Of a DNA stretch of 57,539 nucleotides, positions 8,275 to 17,194 are shown piece by piece. A program made the translations under genes and the position numbers. The notes under the pieces are model-generated. The model did no database searches and had not been told where the DNA came from. It was given only the letters and a program-made list of their open reading frames with translations. How positions within the stretch are numbered: position 1 is the stretch's first letter; each line of letters begins with the position of its first letter. Origin of the DNA: Alphaproteobacteria bacterium (GTDB lineage: Bacteria; Pseudomonadota; Alphaproteobacteria; Micropepsales; Micropepsaceae); contig JADZAI010000066.1 of NCBI GenBank assembly GCA_020852655.1, positions 1-57,539 on the forward strand, in the 5' to 3' direction.

Positions 8275-9726
8275 ATGACGGAAGCGATCGGCGCCCGGGA
8301 CGAGGCTCGCGGCGACACGACCCTGACGGGCGACCAGCCTGCGGCGCTGGCCGCGCGCATCGCCTGGACGTTCTACGAGTTCGGCGGCGGCCCGTATTTC
8401 GTGGCGCTCGTGGTGTTCGTCTTCGCGGCCTATTTCGCCAACCACGTCGTGCTCGGCGATCCCGTCACCGGCCAGGCCTATTGGGGCTATATCGGCGGCC
8501 TGACGGGATTCCTCGTCGCCTTGCTCAGCCCGATGGTCGGCGCGATCGCCGACCGCTACGGCCCGCGCAAGCCCGGGCTCGCTCTCTTCACGGCGATCGC
8601 CGTCCCCTGCATCTGCGCACTCTATTTCGCCAAGCCCGGCGCCGTGCTGTGGGCGGCGACCTTCGTTGTGCTCAGCAGCCTGACGCTCGAACTCGCCTTC
8701 ATCTTCCACAACGCGATGCTGCCGGCGATCGCGCCGGCCCGGCGCATCGGCACGCTGTCGGCGGTCGCCTATGCGATGTCCTACGCCGGCGCGCTGCTCG
8801 GCCTCTTCCTCTATCTCTCGTTCGAAGTCGGCGGGGCGGACGACGCGGCACATGTGCAGGAGCGCAGCATCGCCCTGCTCTCCGCCGTCTTCGTCGCGCT
8901 CTTCGTCTTCCCGCTGCTGATCCTGACGCCCGACGCGCGGCGCTCGGGCCTGTCGCTCGCCACCTGCGTCCGTCAGGGCATAGGCGGCCTCGCGCGGACG
9001 CTGCGCGCGGTGCGCGACTACCGGCACATCGTCACCTTCCTGCTCGCGCGCATGCTCTATTACGACGGCCTCACCGCGGTCTTCGCCTTCGTCGCGATCT
9101 TCGCCGCTTCGGTCTTCGGCTGGGAGCAGGAGAAGGTCAGCCTCTATGCCCTCATCTCGATCATCGCCCTGCCGGTCAGCGCGGTGATCGGAGGGCTGGT
9201 GGACGACCGCGTCGGTTCCAAGCTGACGATCCAGGTCTCGCTCGTCGCCTTCATGACGGCGATGCTCGTCAATATCGGCACCGACCCCGATACGCTCTGG
9301 TATTTTATCGATCTGACGCCGGACGAAATCGCCATGCAGTTGCCGCTGCTCGGTGCGCCGCTGGCGGCGGCGGGCTTCACCACCCTGCCCGAACAGGCCT
9401 TCCTGACCGTCGGCTTCGTCGGCGCGCTCTTCGTCGGACCCGCCCTCGCCTCCAGCCGCACCTACATGGCGCGCATGGCGCCGCCGGCCCAGGTCGCCGA
9501 GTTCTTCGGCCTCTACAACCTCTCGGGCCGCGCGACGGCCTTCCTGGCGCCGCTGACCGTCGGCTTCGTCACCCAGGTGACGGGCGACCAGCGCCTCGGG
9601 CTCAGCGTCGTGTTCGTCTTCGTGACGCTCGGCTTCGTCCTGCTCTGGTTCGTGCGCCCGCCGGTCAATCCTTCAGGTGGAAGCGCAGCGTCGCGATCAG
9701 GCCCGGCTTCGCATCGCCGAGCGTGA
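8275..9726 (+). CDS. MFS transporter, UMF1 family
   Basis: Inner-membrane transporter of 483 aa with about twelve hydrophobic helices. The N-terminal motif WTFYEFGGGPYFVALVVF resembles the start of UMF1 (Atg22-like) permeases, and the loop DRYGPRKPGL matches MFS motif A. Residues 170-190 and 275-300 form further helices. GAAGGA (8266-8271) is the ribosome-binding site, with short spacing. The last 21 codons overlap the 3' end of the convergent histidine kinase gene by 62 bp and are polar and Ser/Arg-rich, so they are probably a chance extension. The substrate is unknown. Confidence 0.85.
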   Translation: MTEAIGARDEARGDTTLTGDQPAALAARIAWTFYEFGGGPYFVALVVFVFAAYFANHVVLGDPVTGQAYWGYIGGLTGFLVALLSPMVGAIADRYGPRKPGLALFTAIAVPCICALYFAKPGAVLWAATFVVLSSLTLELAFIFHNAMLPAIAPARRIGTLSAVAYAMSYAGALLGLFLYLSFEVGGADDAAHVQERSIALLSAVFVALFVFPLLILTPDARRSGLSLATCVRQGIGGLARTLRAVRDYRHIVTFLLARMLYYDGLTAVFAFVAIFAASVFGWEQEKVSLYALISIIALPVSAVIGGLVDDRVGSKLTIQVSLVAFMTAMLVNIGTDPDTLWYFIDLTPDEIAMQLPLLGAPLAAAGFTTLPEQAFLTVGFVGALFVGPALASSRTYMARMAPPAQVAEFFGLYNLSGRATAFLAPLTVGFVTQVTGDQRLGLSVVFVFVTLGFVLLWFVRPPVNPSGGSAASRSGPASHRRA

Positions 9727-11035
9727 TCTCGGCATCGTGCAGCCGGGCGACGGCGGCGACGAGGCTGAGGCCGAGGCCGCTGCCAGGTTCGTTCCGGCTG
9801 GCTTCGAGGCGGACGAAGCGGCGCAGCACATGCTCGCGCTCGGCCTGCGGAATGCCGGCCCCGGTGTCGCGCACCTCGACCACGGCATGGCGCCCGGTGC
9901 GCCGGATCGAGACGGTGACCATGCCGTCCTCGGGCGTGTATTTGATGGCGTTGTCGATGAGGTTCGCCAGCATCTGCGAGATCAGGCCGCGGTCGCCGTT
10001 GATCGGCGCCGCCTGGCTGGCCGAGGTCTTCAGCGTGATGCGCTTGGCCTCGGCCAGCGGTTCATAAAGCTCTACCACGTCGGTGAGGACCGACTTCAGC
10101 TCCAGCTCCTCGAAATTCTCGCGCGCCTGGCCGGTCTCGGCGCGGGCGATCAGCAGGAGCGAGTTGAAGGTGGAGATGAGCTGGTCCGATTCCGCGATCG
10201 CGCCCTCCAGCGCCTCGCGATATTCCAGCTCGCTCGCCGGCTTCATCAGCGTCACTTCCAGCCGCGAGCGCAGGCGGTTCAGCGGCGTGCGCAGATCGTG
10301 CGCGATATTGTCGGCGACCTCGCTCATCCCGGCCATCAGCGAGCCGATCTGGTCGAGCATGTCGTTGAGGTTGGTCGCCAGCTCGTCGAACTCGTCGTTC
10401 GAGCCCGAGAGCGGCACGCGGCGGTTCAGGTCGCCGTCGATGATGTCGCGCGTCGTCTCGTTGATGACGTCGAGCCGCCGCGTCACGTTGCGGCTCATCA
10501 GCAGCCCGCCGATGAGGCCGAGACCGACGGTGATGCAGGCCGACCAGAAGAGCGCGCTCTCGATGCGGTCCTCGATCTCGCGCCGCTCGTGCACGTCGCG
10601 CCCGACGAGAAGCTGGAAGCCGCCCAGCAGTTCGAGATGGCGGGCCCGGGCCGAGCGGCGGTCGGAGCCGGAGAGGCTCGGCCGGTCATAGGTGAAATCG
10701 ACCCAGCCGCCCTGCCCCGTCGGCGCATCCGGCCAGCGGTCGAGATTGCCGGCGATGCGCGACTGGTCGGAGTTGGCGAGGAGATAGAGGCCGCCGCGCG
10801 CCACCGAGCTGCGCTCGATCACCACCTGGCGCAGGCCGGGCAGGCCCGATGCGCCGTATTGCTCGCGCAGGCCCTGGATCTCGGCGTTGATCGTCTCGTC
10901 CGTCTGCGCCGCCATGAAGCCGGCGGTGTTCCAGTAGATGAACGCGATCAGCGCGAAGGCCGAAGCGGCGAACAGCAGCAGATAGATGAGCGCGAGGCGA
11001 AACGCCGTCGTGCGAAAGAGATTAAGGAACCGCAC
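9665..11035 (-). CDS. Sensor histidine kinase (FeuQ-position, HAMP/HisKA/HATPase)
   Basis: Membrane sensor of 456 aa paired with the response regulator upstream, which it overlaps by 14 bp. It has two membrane helices (about 14-36 and 162-182) enclosing a periplasmic domain of some 125 residues, then HAMP. The phospho-acceptor box ADNIAHDLRTPLNR places His at 246. The ATP-binding N box is NLIDNAIKYTP, followed by G boxes DTGAGIP and GSGLGLSL. In rhizobia the pair after degP is FeuPQ; the position matches, but the signal cannot be read from sequence. Confidence 0.93.
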   Translation of the reverse strand: MRFLNLFRTTAFRLALIYLLLFAASAFALIAFIYWNTAGFMAAQTDETINAEIQGLREQYGASGLPGLRQVVIERSSVARGGLYLLANSDQSRIAGNLDRWPDAPTGQGGWVDFTYDRPSLSGSDRRSARARHLELLGGFQLLVGRDVHERREIEDRIESALFWSACITVGLGLIGGLLMSRNVTRRLDVINETTRDIIDGDLNRRVPLSGSNDEFDELATNLNDMLDQIGSLMAGMSEVADNIAHDLRTPLNRLRSRLEVTLMKPASELEYREALEGAIAESDQLISTFNSLLLIARAETGQARENFEELELKSVLTDVVELYEPLAEAKRITLKTSASQAAPINGDRGLISQMLANLIDNAIKYTPEDGMVTVSIRRTGRHAVVEVRDTGAGIPQAEREHVLRRFVRLEASRNEPGSGLGLSLVAAVARLHDAEITLGDAKPGLIATLRFHLKD

Positions 11036-11699
11036 GGAGGCAATAGCCCGCGCCGCGCACGGTATGCAGCAGCGCGTCGGCGAATCCCTTGTCGATCTTG
11101 GCGCGCAGCCGCGAGATATGGACGTCGATCACATTGGTCTGCGGATCGAAGTGATAATCCCAGACATTCTCCAGCAGCATGGTGCGCGTCACCACCTGGC
11201 CGGCATGGCGCATGAGATATTCCAGCAGCAGGAATTCGCGCGGCTGGAGTTCGATCGTCTGCTTGTTGCGCGTTGCCGAGCGCGACAGGAGGTCGAGTTC
11301 CAGGTCGCCCACCACCAGCTTGGTCTGCACCTGCTCGGGCTGGCGGCGGCGCACCAGCGCATCGACCCGAGCCAGCAGCTCGGTGATGGCATAGGGCTTG
11401 GTCAGGTAGTCGTCGCCGCCGGCCTTCAGGCCGCGCACGCGGTCGTCGATGTCCGACAGCGCGCTGAGAAAAAGCACGGGCACGAGGTTGCCCTCGTCGC
11501 GCATCGTCTTCACCAGCGTGAGGCCGTCCATCCGCGGCAGCATGCGATCGACGATGGCGACGTCATAGGTCTGGCCGCGGGCCAGCTCCAGCCCGTCGAC
11601 CCCGTCCTTGGCATGATCCACGACATGGCCGCTCTCCTTCAGGCCCTTGGCCAGATAGGCGGCGGTCTCGCGGTCGTCTTCGACAATCAGCAGACGCAT
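11022..11699 (-). CDS. OmpR-family response regulator (FeuP-position)
   Basis: Cytoplasmic regulator of 225 aa. The receiver domain has the acidic pair near residues 8-9 (VEDD), the phospho-acceptor Asp51 (YDVAIVDRMLPRMDG) and Lys in TKPY. The C-terminal winged helix (VVGDLELDLLSR to HTVRGAGYCLR) is OmpR-type. It starts ATG at 11699 and overlaps the kinase start. A terminator between it and degP shows the pair is transcribed separately, or after read-through, from degP. Confidence 0.94.
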   Translation of the reverse strand: MRLLIVEDDRETAAYLAKGLKESGHVVDHAKDGVDGLELARGQTYDVAIVDRMLPRMDGLTLVKTMRDEGNLVPVLFLSALSDIDDRVRGLKAGGDDYLTKPYAITELLARVDALVRRRQPEQVQTKLVVGDLELDLLSRSATRNKQTIELQPREFLLLEYLMRHAGQVVTRTMLLENVWDYHFDPQTNVIDVHISRLRAKIDKGFADALLHTVRGAGYCLRAVP

Positions 11700-11791
11700 C
11701 GGCTCGCACGATTCGAGGAGTGGAGTACGACAGCAGTTCTAGTCGCTAGCGCGGCCGCGCTCCAGCCCGATGCCGCGCACCGCGTAAACGC

Positions 11792-11818
11792 AAAAGGCGC
11801 GCCGCGGGGGCGCGCCTT
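11792..11818 (-). terminator. Rho-independent terminator after degP
   Basis: On the minus strand AAGGCGCGCC (11818-11809) pairs perfectly with GGCGCGCCTT (11803-11794), with a 5-nt loop, and is followed by TTTT. It lies about 20 bp after the degP stop. Confidence 0.75.
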
Positions 11819-11836
11819 CCGGTAGGGGTGAGCGGA

Positions 11837-13432
11837 TCAACCGATGTCGATCGCGATGTAGCGGCGGACGCCGCGTTCCTCGATGAGGATCAGCACGGTC
11901 TTGCGGCCGGCGCTCTTGGCGTCGGTCGCGGCCTGGGTGACGTCGGCGACGGTCTTCACCGGCTTGTTGCCGACGGCGACGATCAGGGCGCCCTTGTTGA
12001 GGCCCTTGCCCGCCGCGTCGCTGCCCGCCTTGACGCTGGTGACGACGACGCCTTCGGCGTTGGCGGCGAGGTTCATCGCGCGGCGGATTTCGTCGGTCAC
12101 CGCCGAGAGATGGACGCCCGGCAGCGCCTCGGTCGCGCTGGGGTTGACCGGATCCTGGCCGCCGTCATTGCCGATCTGGGCACGGATCTTGTCTTCGTCG
12201 CGAGCGGCGATGGTCGCGGTCAGCGTCTGCTGCCCGCCGTCGCGCCAGATGTCGAAATGCGTGACCTGGCCGACCGTCAGCTCGGCGACGCGGCGCGCCA
12301 GGGCGCGGTTATCGGCGATCTCCTGGCCGTCCACCTTGAGCACGACGTCGCCGACCTTGAAGCCGGCGGATTCGGCCGGGCTGCCCGGCGTCACCATGGC
12401 GACGAGCGCGCCCTTCGCCTCCTTGAGGCCGACCGCCTGTGCGGTGTCGTCGTCGACCGGCTGGATCTGGACGCCCAGCCAGCCGCGGGTCACCGAGCCC
12501 TTCTCCTTGAGCTGCGCGACGACCTTGGTCACGGTGCTGGAGGGGATGGCGAAGCCGATGCCGACGCTGCCGCCGGTCGGGGTGTAGATCGCCGAGTTCA
12601 CGCCGACCACTTCGCCGTTGATGTTGAAGGCCGGGCCGCCCGAGTTGCCGCGGTTGATCGGCGCGTCGATCTGGAGATAGTCCGTATACGGACCGGCGCC
12701 GATGTTGCGGCCGCGGGCCGAGACGATGCCGGCGGTCACGGTGCCGCCGAGGCCGAAGGGATTGCCGACCGCGACCACCCAGTCGCCGGGGCGCAGCTTG
12801 CCGTCGTCGCCGAACGAGACGAAGGGCAGCGGCGCGCCGGCCTCGACCTTCAGCAGCGCGACGTCGGTGCCGGGATCGGTGCCGATCAGCTTGGCTTCCA
12901 GCTCCTTGCCGTCGTTCATGATGACGGTGATCTTCTCGGCGCCGTCGATCACATGGTTGTTGGTGACGATGTAGCCCGCGCCGTCGATGATGAAGCCCGA
13001 GCCCATCGCCTCGGCGCGGCGCTGGTTGTTGTTGCCGCCGCCGTCATTGTCGTCGCCGTTGCCGTCATTGCCGTCGCCCTGGTCGGGCATCGGCATGCCG
13101 AACTCCTCGAAGAAGCGCCGCATCAGGTCCTCGCGGCCGTCGCCCGAGGCCATCTGGAGCTTTTCCTCGACCCGCACGCTCACCACCGCCGGTGCGACAT
13201 GTTCGACGAGGTCGGCGAAGCTGAAGGGCTGCGTGACGGGCGGCGTCGCCGGGGTCAGCGCCTGGCCGGCGGCCGTCAGGCTGGTCGCGGCGACCGCCGG
13301 CGACTCGTCGATCAGCCGGGCGCCCAGCGCCCCGGCGAGGATCAGCGTGAGGGCGGTCGCGGTTCCGAAAAACGAACGCCCGCGATCACGACGCGGGCGG
13401 GACCAGGGCGAGCGCGGGGACTCTTGAGACAT
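11837..13432 (-). CDS. degP: DegP/HtrA-type periplasmic serine protease (DegQ family)
   Basis: Envelope-stress protease and chaperone of about 531 aa. An N-terminal basic segment and one hydrophobic helix (SFFGTATALTLILAGALGA) serve as signal or anchor. The trypsin-like triad is His160 (TNNHVID), Asp190 (GTDVALLKV) and Ser264 (RGNSGGPAF), numbered from 13432. Two PDZ domains follow (starting near TRGWLGVQIQP and LPGVHLS). A low-complexity Asn/Asp/Gly linker sits in the LA loop. Starts at 13522 and 13465 are also in frame; 13432 is favoured by AAGGA upstream and by beginning just before the signal. It follows ccmH as in rhizobial cyc operons. Confidence 0.93.
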   Translation of the reverse strand: MSQESPRSPWSRPRRDRGRSFFGTATALTLILAGALGARLIDESPAVAATSLTAAGQALTPATPPVTQPFSFADLVEHVAPAVVSVRVEEKLQMASGDGREDLMRRFFEEFGMPMPDQGDGNDGNGDDNDGGGNNNQRRAEAMGSGFIIDGAGYIVTNNHVIDGAEKITVIMNDGKELEAKLIGTDPGTDVALLKVEAGAPLPFVSFGDDGKLRPGDWVVAVGNPFGLGGTVTAGIVSARGRNIGAGPYTDYLQIDAPINRGNSGGPAFNINGEVVGVNSAIYTPTGGSVGIGFAIPSSTVTKVVAQLKEKGSVTRGWLGVQIQPVDDDTAQAVGLKEAKGALVAMVTPGSPAESAGFKVGDVVLKVDGQEIADNRALARRVAELTVGQVTHFDIWRDGGQQTLTATIAARDEDKIRAQIGNDGGQDPVNPSATEALPGVHLSAVTDEIRRAMNLAANAEGVVVTSVKAGSDAAGKGLNKGALIVAVGNKPVKTVADVTQAATDAKSAGRKTVLILIEERGVRRYIAIDIG

Positions 13433-13570
13433 CGAGGAGGCATCCTTGCGAAGCAAGCCGGACATCCGGCGGGCGTTAGATGAGGCTGCGGGGCTTTCTA
13501 GGCCATGACCTTGTGATGACAAATCATTTAGGCCCGGTTGTCTGTGACGAACAAACGGGGCGGAAATGCG

Positions 13571-14026
13571 TCAATCGTTCACGATCTCGCGAAGTCGGCG
13601 CTCTTCCTCGGCGCTGAGGGCCTCCGCTTCGGGAGAACCGCGACGGCGGCGGACATACCACCAGATCGCGCCGGCCCCGATCAGCAGCGCCCCGAACGGA
13701 CCCAGCCACAGCAGCCAGGTGCGGGGACTCAGACGCGGTCGCAACAGGACATACTCCCCGTAGCGCGCAACGATATAGTCCAGCACCTCTTCGTCGGTGT
13801 CGCCGGCCACTATCCGTTCCCGGACGAGCCGGCGCAGGTCCTGCGCCAGCGGTGCGGCGGAATCGTCGAGCGACTCGGTCTGGCAGACGAGGCAGCGCCG
13901 CTCGGCGCTGAGGGCCCGGGCCCGCGCCTCAAGCGCCGGATCGTCCAGCGCCTCGCCGGGCTCGAAGGCGGCGGCCGTCCACGGCAGCACGAGCGCCAGC
14001 AGCAGGAGGGCGAGGAAGCGCCGCAC
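13571..14026 (-). CDS. ccmH: Cytochrome c maturation protein CcmH (CycL)
   Basis: Periplasmic, membrane-anchored thiol oxidoreductase, 151 aa, that keeps apocytochrome c cysteines reduced for haem attachment. The active-site motif is RCLVCQ (Cys pair near residues 45-48), after an N-terminal signal sequence. A membrane helix near residues 102-125 (WLLWLGPFGALLIGAGAIW) anchors it, followed by a basic tail. It lies 6 bp downstream of ccmF in the same operon. Confidence 0.96.
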   Translation of the reverse strand: MRRFLALLLLALVLPWTAAAFEPGEALDDPALEARARALSAERRCLVCQTESLDDSAAPLAQDLRRLVRERIVAGDTDEEVLDYIVARYGEYVLLRPRLSPRTWLLWLGPFGALLIGAGAIWWYVRRRRGSPEAEALSAEEERRLREIVND

Positions 14027-14032
14027 CCGCCC

Positions 14033-16018
14033 TTACTCCGCCGGCGCCGCGACGGCCGGGACGGCGCGCCGGGCGGGGGCGCCGATCCGCAGGCGGCGGT
14101 CGGCGAGCGAGCACAGGCCTCCCAGCGCCATGACGATCGCCCCGAGCCAGATCCACGGCGCCAGCGGCTTGTAGTGCAGCCGCACCGTCCAGCCTCCGCC
14201 GTCGGCCGTCTTCTCGCCGAGCGCGGCATAGATGTCCGACAGGCCCGTCGTATGGATCGCCGTCTCGGTCGTCATCGAGCGCCCGGCGGGGAAGAAGCGG
14301 CGCTCCGGCGTCATGGTCAGGACGAAGCTGCCGCCGCGCTCCAGCCTCAGCCGCGCCTGGTCGGCGGTGTAGTTGGGGCCGGTCACCGGCACGACGTCTT
14401 CCAGCAGCACGCTGTAGGGACCGACCTCGGCGACGTCGCCGGGATGCATCGCCTTGATCGACTCGGCCTGCCAGGCGGTCGCGCCGATGATGCCGGCCAG
14501 CGTCACCCCGGCGCCGAGATGGGCCAGCGTCGAGCCGAAGGCGGCGCCGGAGAGGCCCGTCAGGCGGGCCAGCGAGACCGTGAGGGGAACGCGGAACAGC
14601 CGCACCCGCTCGGCGAGGTCGCTGAGCGCGCCGCAGATCAGCCACGCCGCAAGGCCGATGCCGAACGCCGCCATCCACGGCCCGCGCGACTGGAGCGCCA
14701 GCGTCGCGAGCCCGGCGAGCAGCGCAAGGCCCGCCGCAACCCACAGCCGGCCGGCCGCGGCGGCGATGTCGCCCCGCTTCCACGCCATCATGGGTCCGAA
14801 CGGCACGAGCAGCAGCAGCGGCAGGAAGAGCGCGCCGACCACGAAGTTGAAATAGGGCGGGCCGACGGAGATCGCGTCGCCCGCCAGCGCCGAGACGACC
14901 AGCGGATAGAGCGTGCCGATCAGCACCGCGAGGGCGGCCGAGGTCAGCAGCAGATTGTTCACCGCCAGCGCCGTTTCGCGGCTGACCGGGGCGAAGGTCG
15001 CGCTCGCCTTCAGGGCCGGTGCGCGCCACGCGAACAGCGCGAACGAGCCGCCCACGGTCAGCGTGAGGATGGCGAGGATGAAGACGCCGCGCGCCGGATC
15101 GTTGGCGAAGGCGTGCACCGAGGTCAGCACGCCCGAGCGCACCAGGAAGGTGCCGAGCAGGCTGAGCGCGAAGGCGAGCAGGGCGAGGAACACGGTCCAC
15201 GCCTTCATCGCCTCGCGCCGCTCCACGACGATCGCGCTGTGCAGGAGGGCGGCGCCGGCGAGCCACGGCAGCAGCGAGGCGTTCTCGACCGGATCCCAGA
15301 ACCAGAAGCCGCCCCAGCCGAGTTCGTAATAGGCCCACCACGAACCGAAGGCGATGCCGAGCGTCAGGGCGATCCAGGCGGCGAGCGCCCAGGGCCGCAC
15401 CCAGCGGGCCCACGCCGCGTCGATGCGGCCCTCGATCAACCCGGCGATCGCAAACGCAAAGGTCACCGAGAAGCCGACATAGCCGACGTAGAGCATGGGC
15501 GGATGGAAGGCGAGGCCGGGGTCCTGGAGCAGCGGATTGAGTCCGCGTCCGTCCAGCGGCGGCGGGTCGAGCCGGGCGAACGGGTTGGAGGTGAGCGCGA
15601 TGAAGAGCAGGAAGGCGACGCCGACGAGCCCCTGCACGCCCAGCACGCGGGCCCGCAGCGTCGTGGGAAGATTGCGCCCGAAGAGCGCGACCAGTCCGCC
15701 GAAGAGCCCCAGCATCAGCGCCCAGAGCAGCATCGAGCCCTCGTGGTTCCCCCACGCGCCGGCGATCTTGTAGAGCAGCGGCTTCAGCGAGTTCGAATTG
15801 CCGGCGACCACGGCGAGCGAAAAATCGGATTCGACATAGGCCATGACGAGCACGCCGAAGGCGACGATCAGCGCCGCTGCCTGGGCCAGCGCCGCCGACG
15901 AGGCCGAGGCCATGAGGCGCGGCCCGCGCAGGCCGGCGCCGAGCAGTCCCGAAGCCGACTGATAGACCGCAAGCGCCAGCGCCAGCAGGATCGCGAACTG
16001 GCCGATCTCGGGATTCAC
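14033..16018 (-). CDS. ccmF: Haem lyase CcmF (CycK)
   Basis: Large inner-membrane protein of 661 aa that joins haem from CcmE to apocytochrome c. It has about fifteen hydrophobic helices. The WWD signature facing the periplasm is plain: GWGGFWFWDPVENASLLPWL near residues 233-252. It overlaps the ccmE stop by 4 bp and is followed at once by ccmH, so the three genes form a translationally coupled unit. Confidence 0.97.
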   Translation of the reverse strand: MNPEIGQFAILLALALAVYQSASGLLGAGLRGPRLMASASSAALAQAAALIVAFGVLVMAYVESDFSLAVVAGNSNSLKPLLYKIAGAWGNHEGSMLLWALMLGLFGGLVALFGRNLPTTLRARVLGVQGLVGVAFLLFIALTSNPFARLDPPPLDGRGLNPLLQDPGLAFHPPMLYVGYVGFSVTFAFAIAGLIEGRIDAAWARWVRPWALAAWIALTLGIAFGSWWAYYELGWGGFWFWDPVENASLLPWLAGAALLHSAIVVERREAMKAWTVFLALLAFALSLLGTFLVRSGVLTSVHAFANDPARGVFILAILTLTVGGSFALFAWRAPALKASATFAPVSRETALAVNNLLLTSAALAVLIGTLYPLVVSALAGDAISVGPPYFNFVVGALFLPLLLLVPFGPMMAWKRGDIAAAAGRLWVAAGLALLAGLATLALQSRGPWMAAFGIGLAAWLICGALSDLAERVRLFRVPLTVSLARLTGLSGAAFGSTLAHLGAGVTLAGIIGATAWQAESIKAMHPGDVAEVGPYSVLLEDVVPVTGPNYTADQARLRLERGGSFVLTMTPERRFFPAGRSMTTETAIHTTGLSDIYAALGEKTADGGGWTVRLHYKPLAPWIWLGAIVMALGGLCSLADRRLRIGAPARRAVPAVAAPAE

Positions 16019-16497
16019 GGGGCCGCCTTCGCGGGGACTGCCTCGCCCGCCTCGCCTTCCTTCCAGCGGCCGGAATCCTTCAGCGCCTGGGCGACTTCCG
16101 GCGGCATGTATTTCTCGTCGTGCTTGGCCAGCACCTCGTCGGCGGCGAATTGGCGGCCGTCGGTGAAGCTTCCCTGCGCGACGACGCCCTGCCCTTCGCG
16201 GAAGAGGTCGGGCAGCAGGCCGACGAACGAGACCGGCACGGTCGCGTTGCCGTCCGTCACCGCGAAGGTCACCGGGCCGTCCTTCACGATGTGGACGCTG
16301 CCGCCCTCGACGAGCCCGCCCAGCCGCACGCGCTGGCCCGGCCTCAACTCGCCGGACTCGAGCCGCGCCATCGCCTCGCCCGGCCCGTAAAAGAACACAA
16401 TCGTGTCGCGCAGTGCGAACAGCACGAGGGCAGCCGCCAGGCCCAATATCGCAAGACCGCCGGCCAGAAAGGCGAAACGGCGCTGCTTACGGGTCAA
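16015..16497 (-). CDS. ccmE: Haem chaperone CcmE (CycJ)
   Basis: Membrane-anchored periplasmic haem chaperone, 160 aa. An N-terminal helix (LAGGLAILGLAAALVLFAL) is followed by the beta-barrel. The covalent haem-binding histidine is in the motif LAKHDEKYMPPEV. The start is taken as TTG at 16497 because GAGGAA lies 7 bp upstream and the resulting N-terminus (MTRKQRRF) is the family standard. Upstream in-frame codons to 16590 would add a segment that does not fit. Confidence 0.94.
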   Translation of the reverse strand: MTRKQRRFAFLAGGLAILGLAAALVLFALRDTIVFFYGPGEAMARLESGELRPGQRVRLGGLVEGGSVHIVKDGPVTFAVTDGNATVPVSFVGLLPDLFREGQGVVAQGSFTDGRQFAADEVLAKHDEKYMPPEVAQALKDSGRWKEGEAGEAVPAKAAP

Positions 16498-16589
16498 GGT
16501 TAATTCCTCATGACGATATGCCGCACGGTGTCGTGCGGCGCGCGAACCTATAGGAACGGCACATGCGTTGCCAGCGAGGGGAATCCACA

Positions 16590-17165
16590 ATGTCGCGCCT
16601 CAGATTTGCCGTAATCGCGCTCGCCGCCGGACTGCTCGCGGCCTGCTTTCCCGAGTTCGCCCAGCCCGTCGGAACCGGCGCGCCCGTCGATCCGGAGCTC
16701 GTGGGAACCTGGCGCGCGGCGCCGAAATCCGATCCGAACGACGTCATGATGCTGACCTTCAGCGCCGAGGGCGACGGCATGACGCTGGTCATGGCGCCGC
16801 CCGAGCCGGGCGACGAAAAGCCGCTGGTGCTCAAGGGCCGCGCCGGCCGCGGCCCCGCCGGTACGGCCTTCGTCAGCCTGAAGCCGCAGGGCGAGGATGT
16901 CGACGCGGCGACCGGCTACTACGTCTTCCGCTACGCGCCCGACGGCACCGGCTTCAAGGTCTGGAGCCTCGATGCCGAAAAGCTGGCCGCGGCCGTGAAT
17001 AGCGGAAAGCTCGCCGGCACCACCGGCGGCCAAGGCACCGACACGACGGTGAAGATCACGGCCCCGCCCGACGTCGCGGCGGCGTTCCTGGAATCGGCGG
17101 AGGGCCAGGCCCTGTTCCGCGCGACCGACGAGGACGTCCTGATCCTGACCAAGGCCACGCGCTGA
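16590..17165 (+). CDS. Putative lipoprotein, unknown function
   Basis: Secreted protein of 191 aa. The N-terminus has a short signal and a lipobox LLAAC (Cys19), so it is probably lipidated and attached to a membrane. The rest is mostly polar beta-type sequence with ELVGTWRAAP and FRATDEDVLILTK, reminiscent of small domains that report on cell-surface state, but no named family is recognised. GAGGGGA upstream supports the ATG at 16590. It is divergent from ccmE and 29 bp upstream of the DUF4139 gene, so the two may be co-transcribed. Confidence 0.7.
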   Translation: MSRLRFAVIALAAGLLAACFPEFAQPVGTGAPVDPELVGTWRAAPKSDPNDVMMLTFSAEGDGMTLVMAPPEPGDEKPLVLKGRAGRGPAGTAFVSLKPQGEDVDAATGYYVFRYAPDGTGFKVWSLDAEKLAAAVNSGKLAGTTGGQGTDTTVKITAPPDVAAAFLESAEGQALFRATDEDVLILTKATR

Positions 17166-17194
17166 TCGCGCCAACACATCCTTAGGAGAGCCCC

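Noticed and set aside
13538..16390. Very long plus-strand open frame of about 950 codons
   Set aside because: It lies opposite ccmH and ccmF, is Arg/Gln/Gly-rich and has no domain signature. High GC makes such antisense frames common here.
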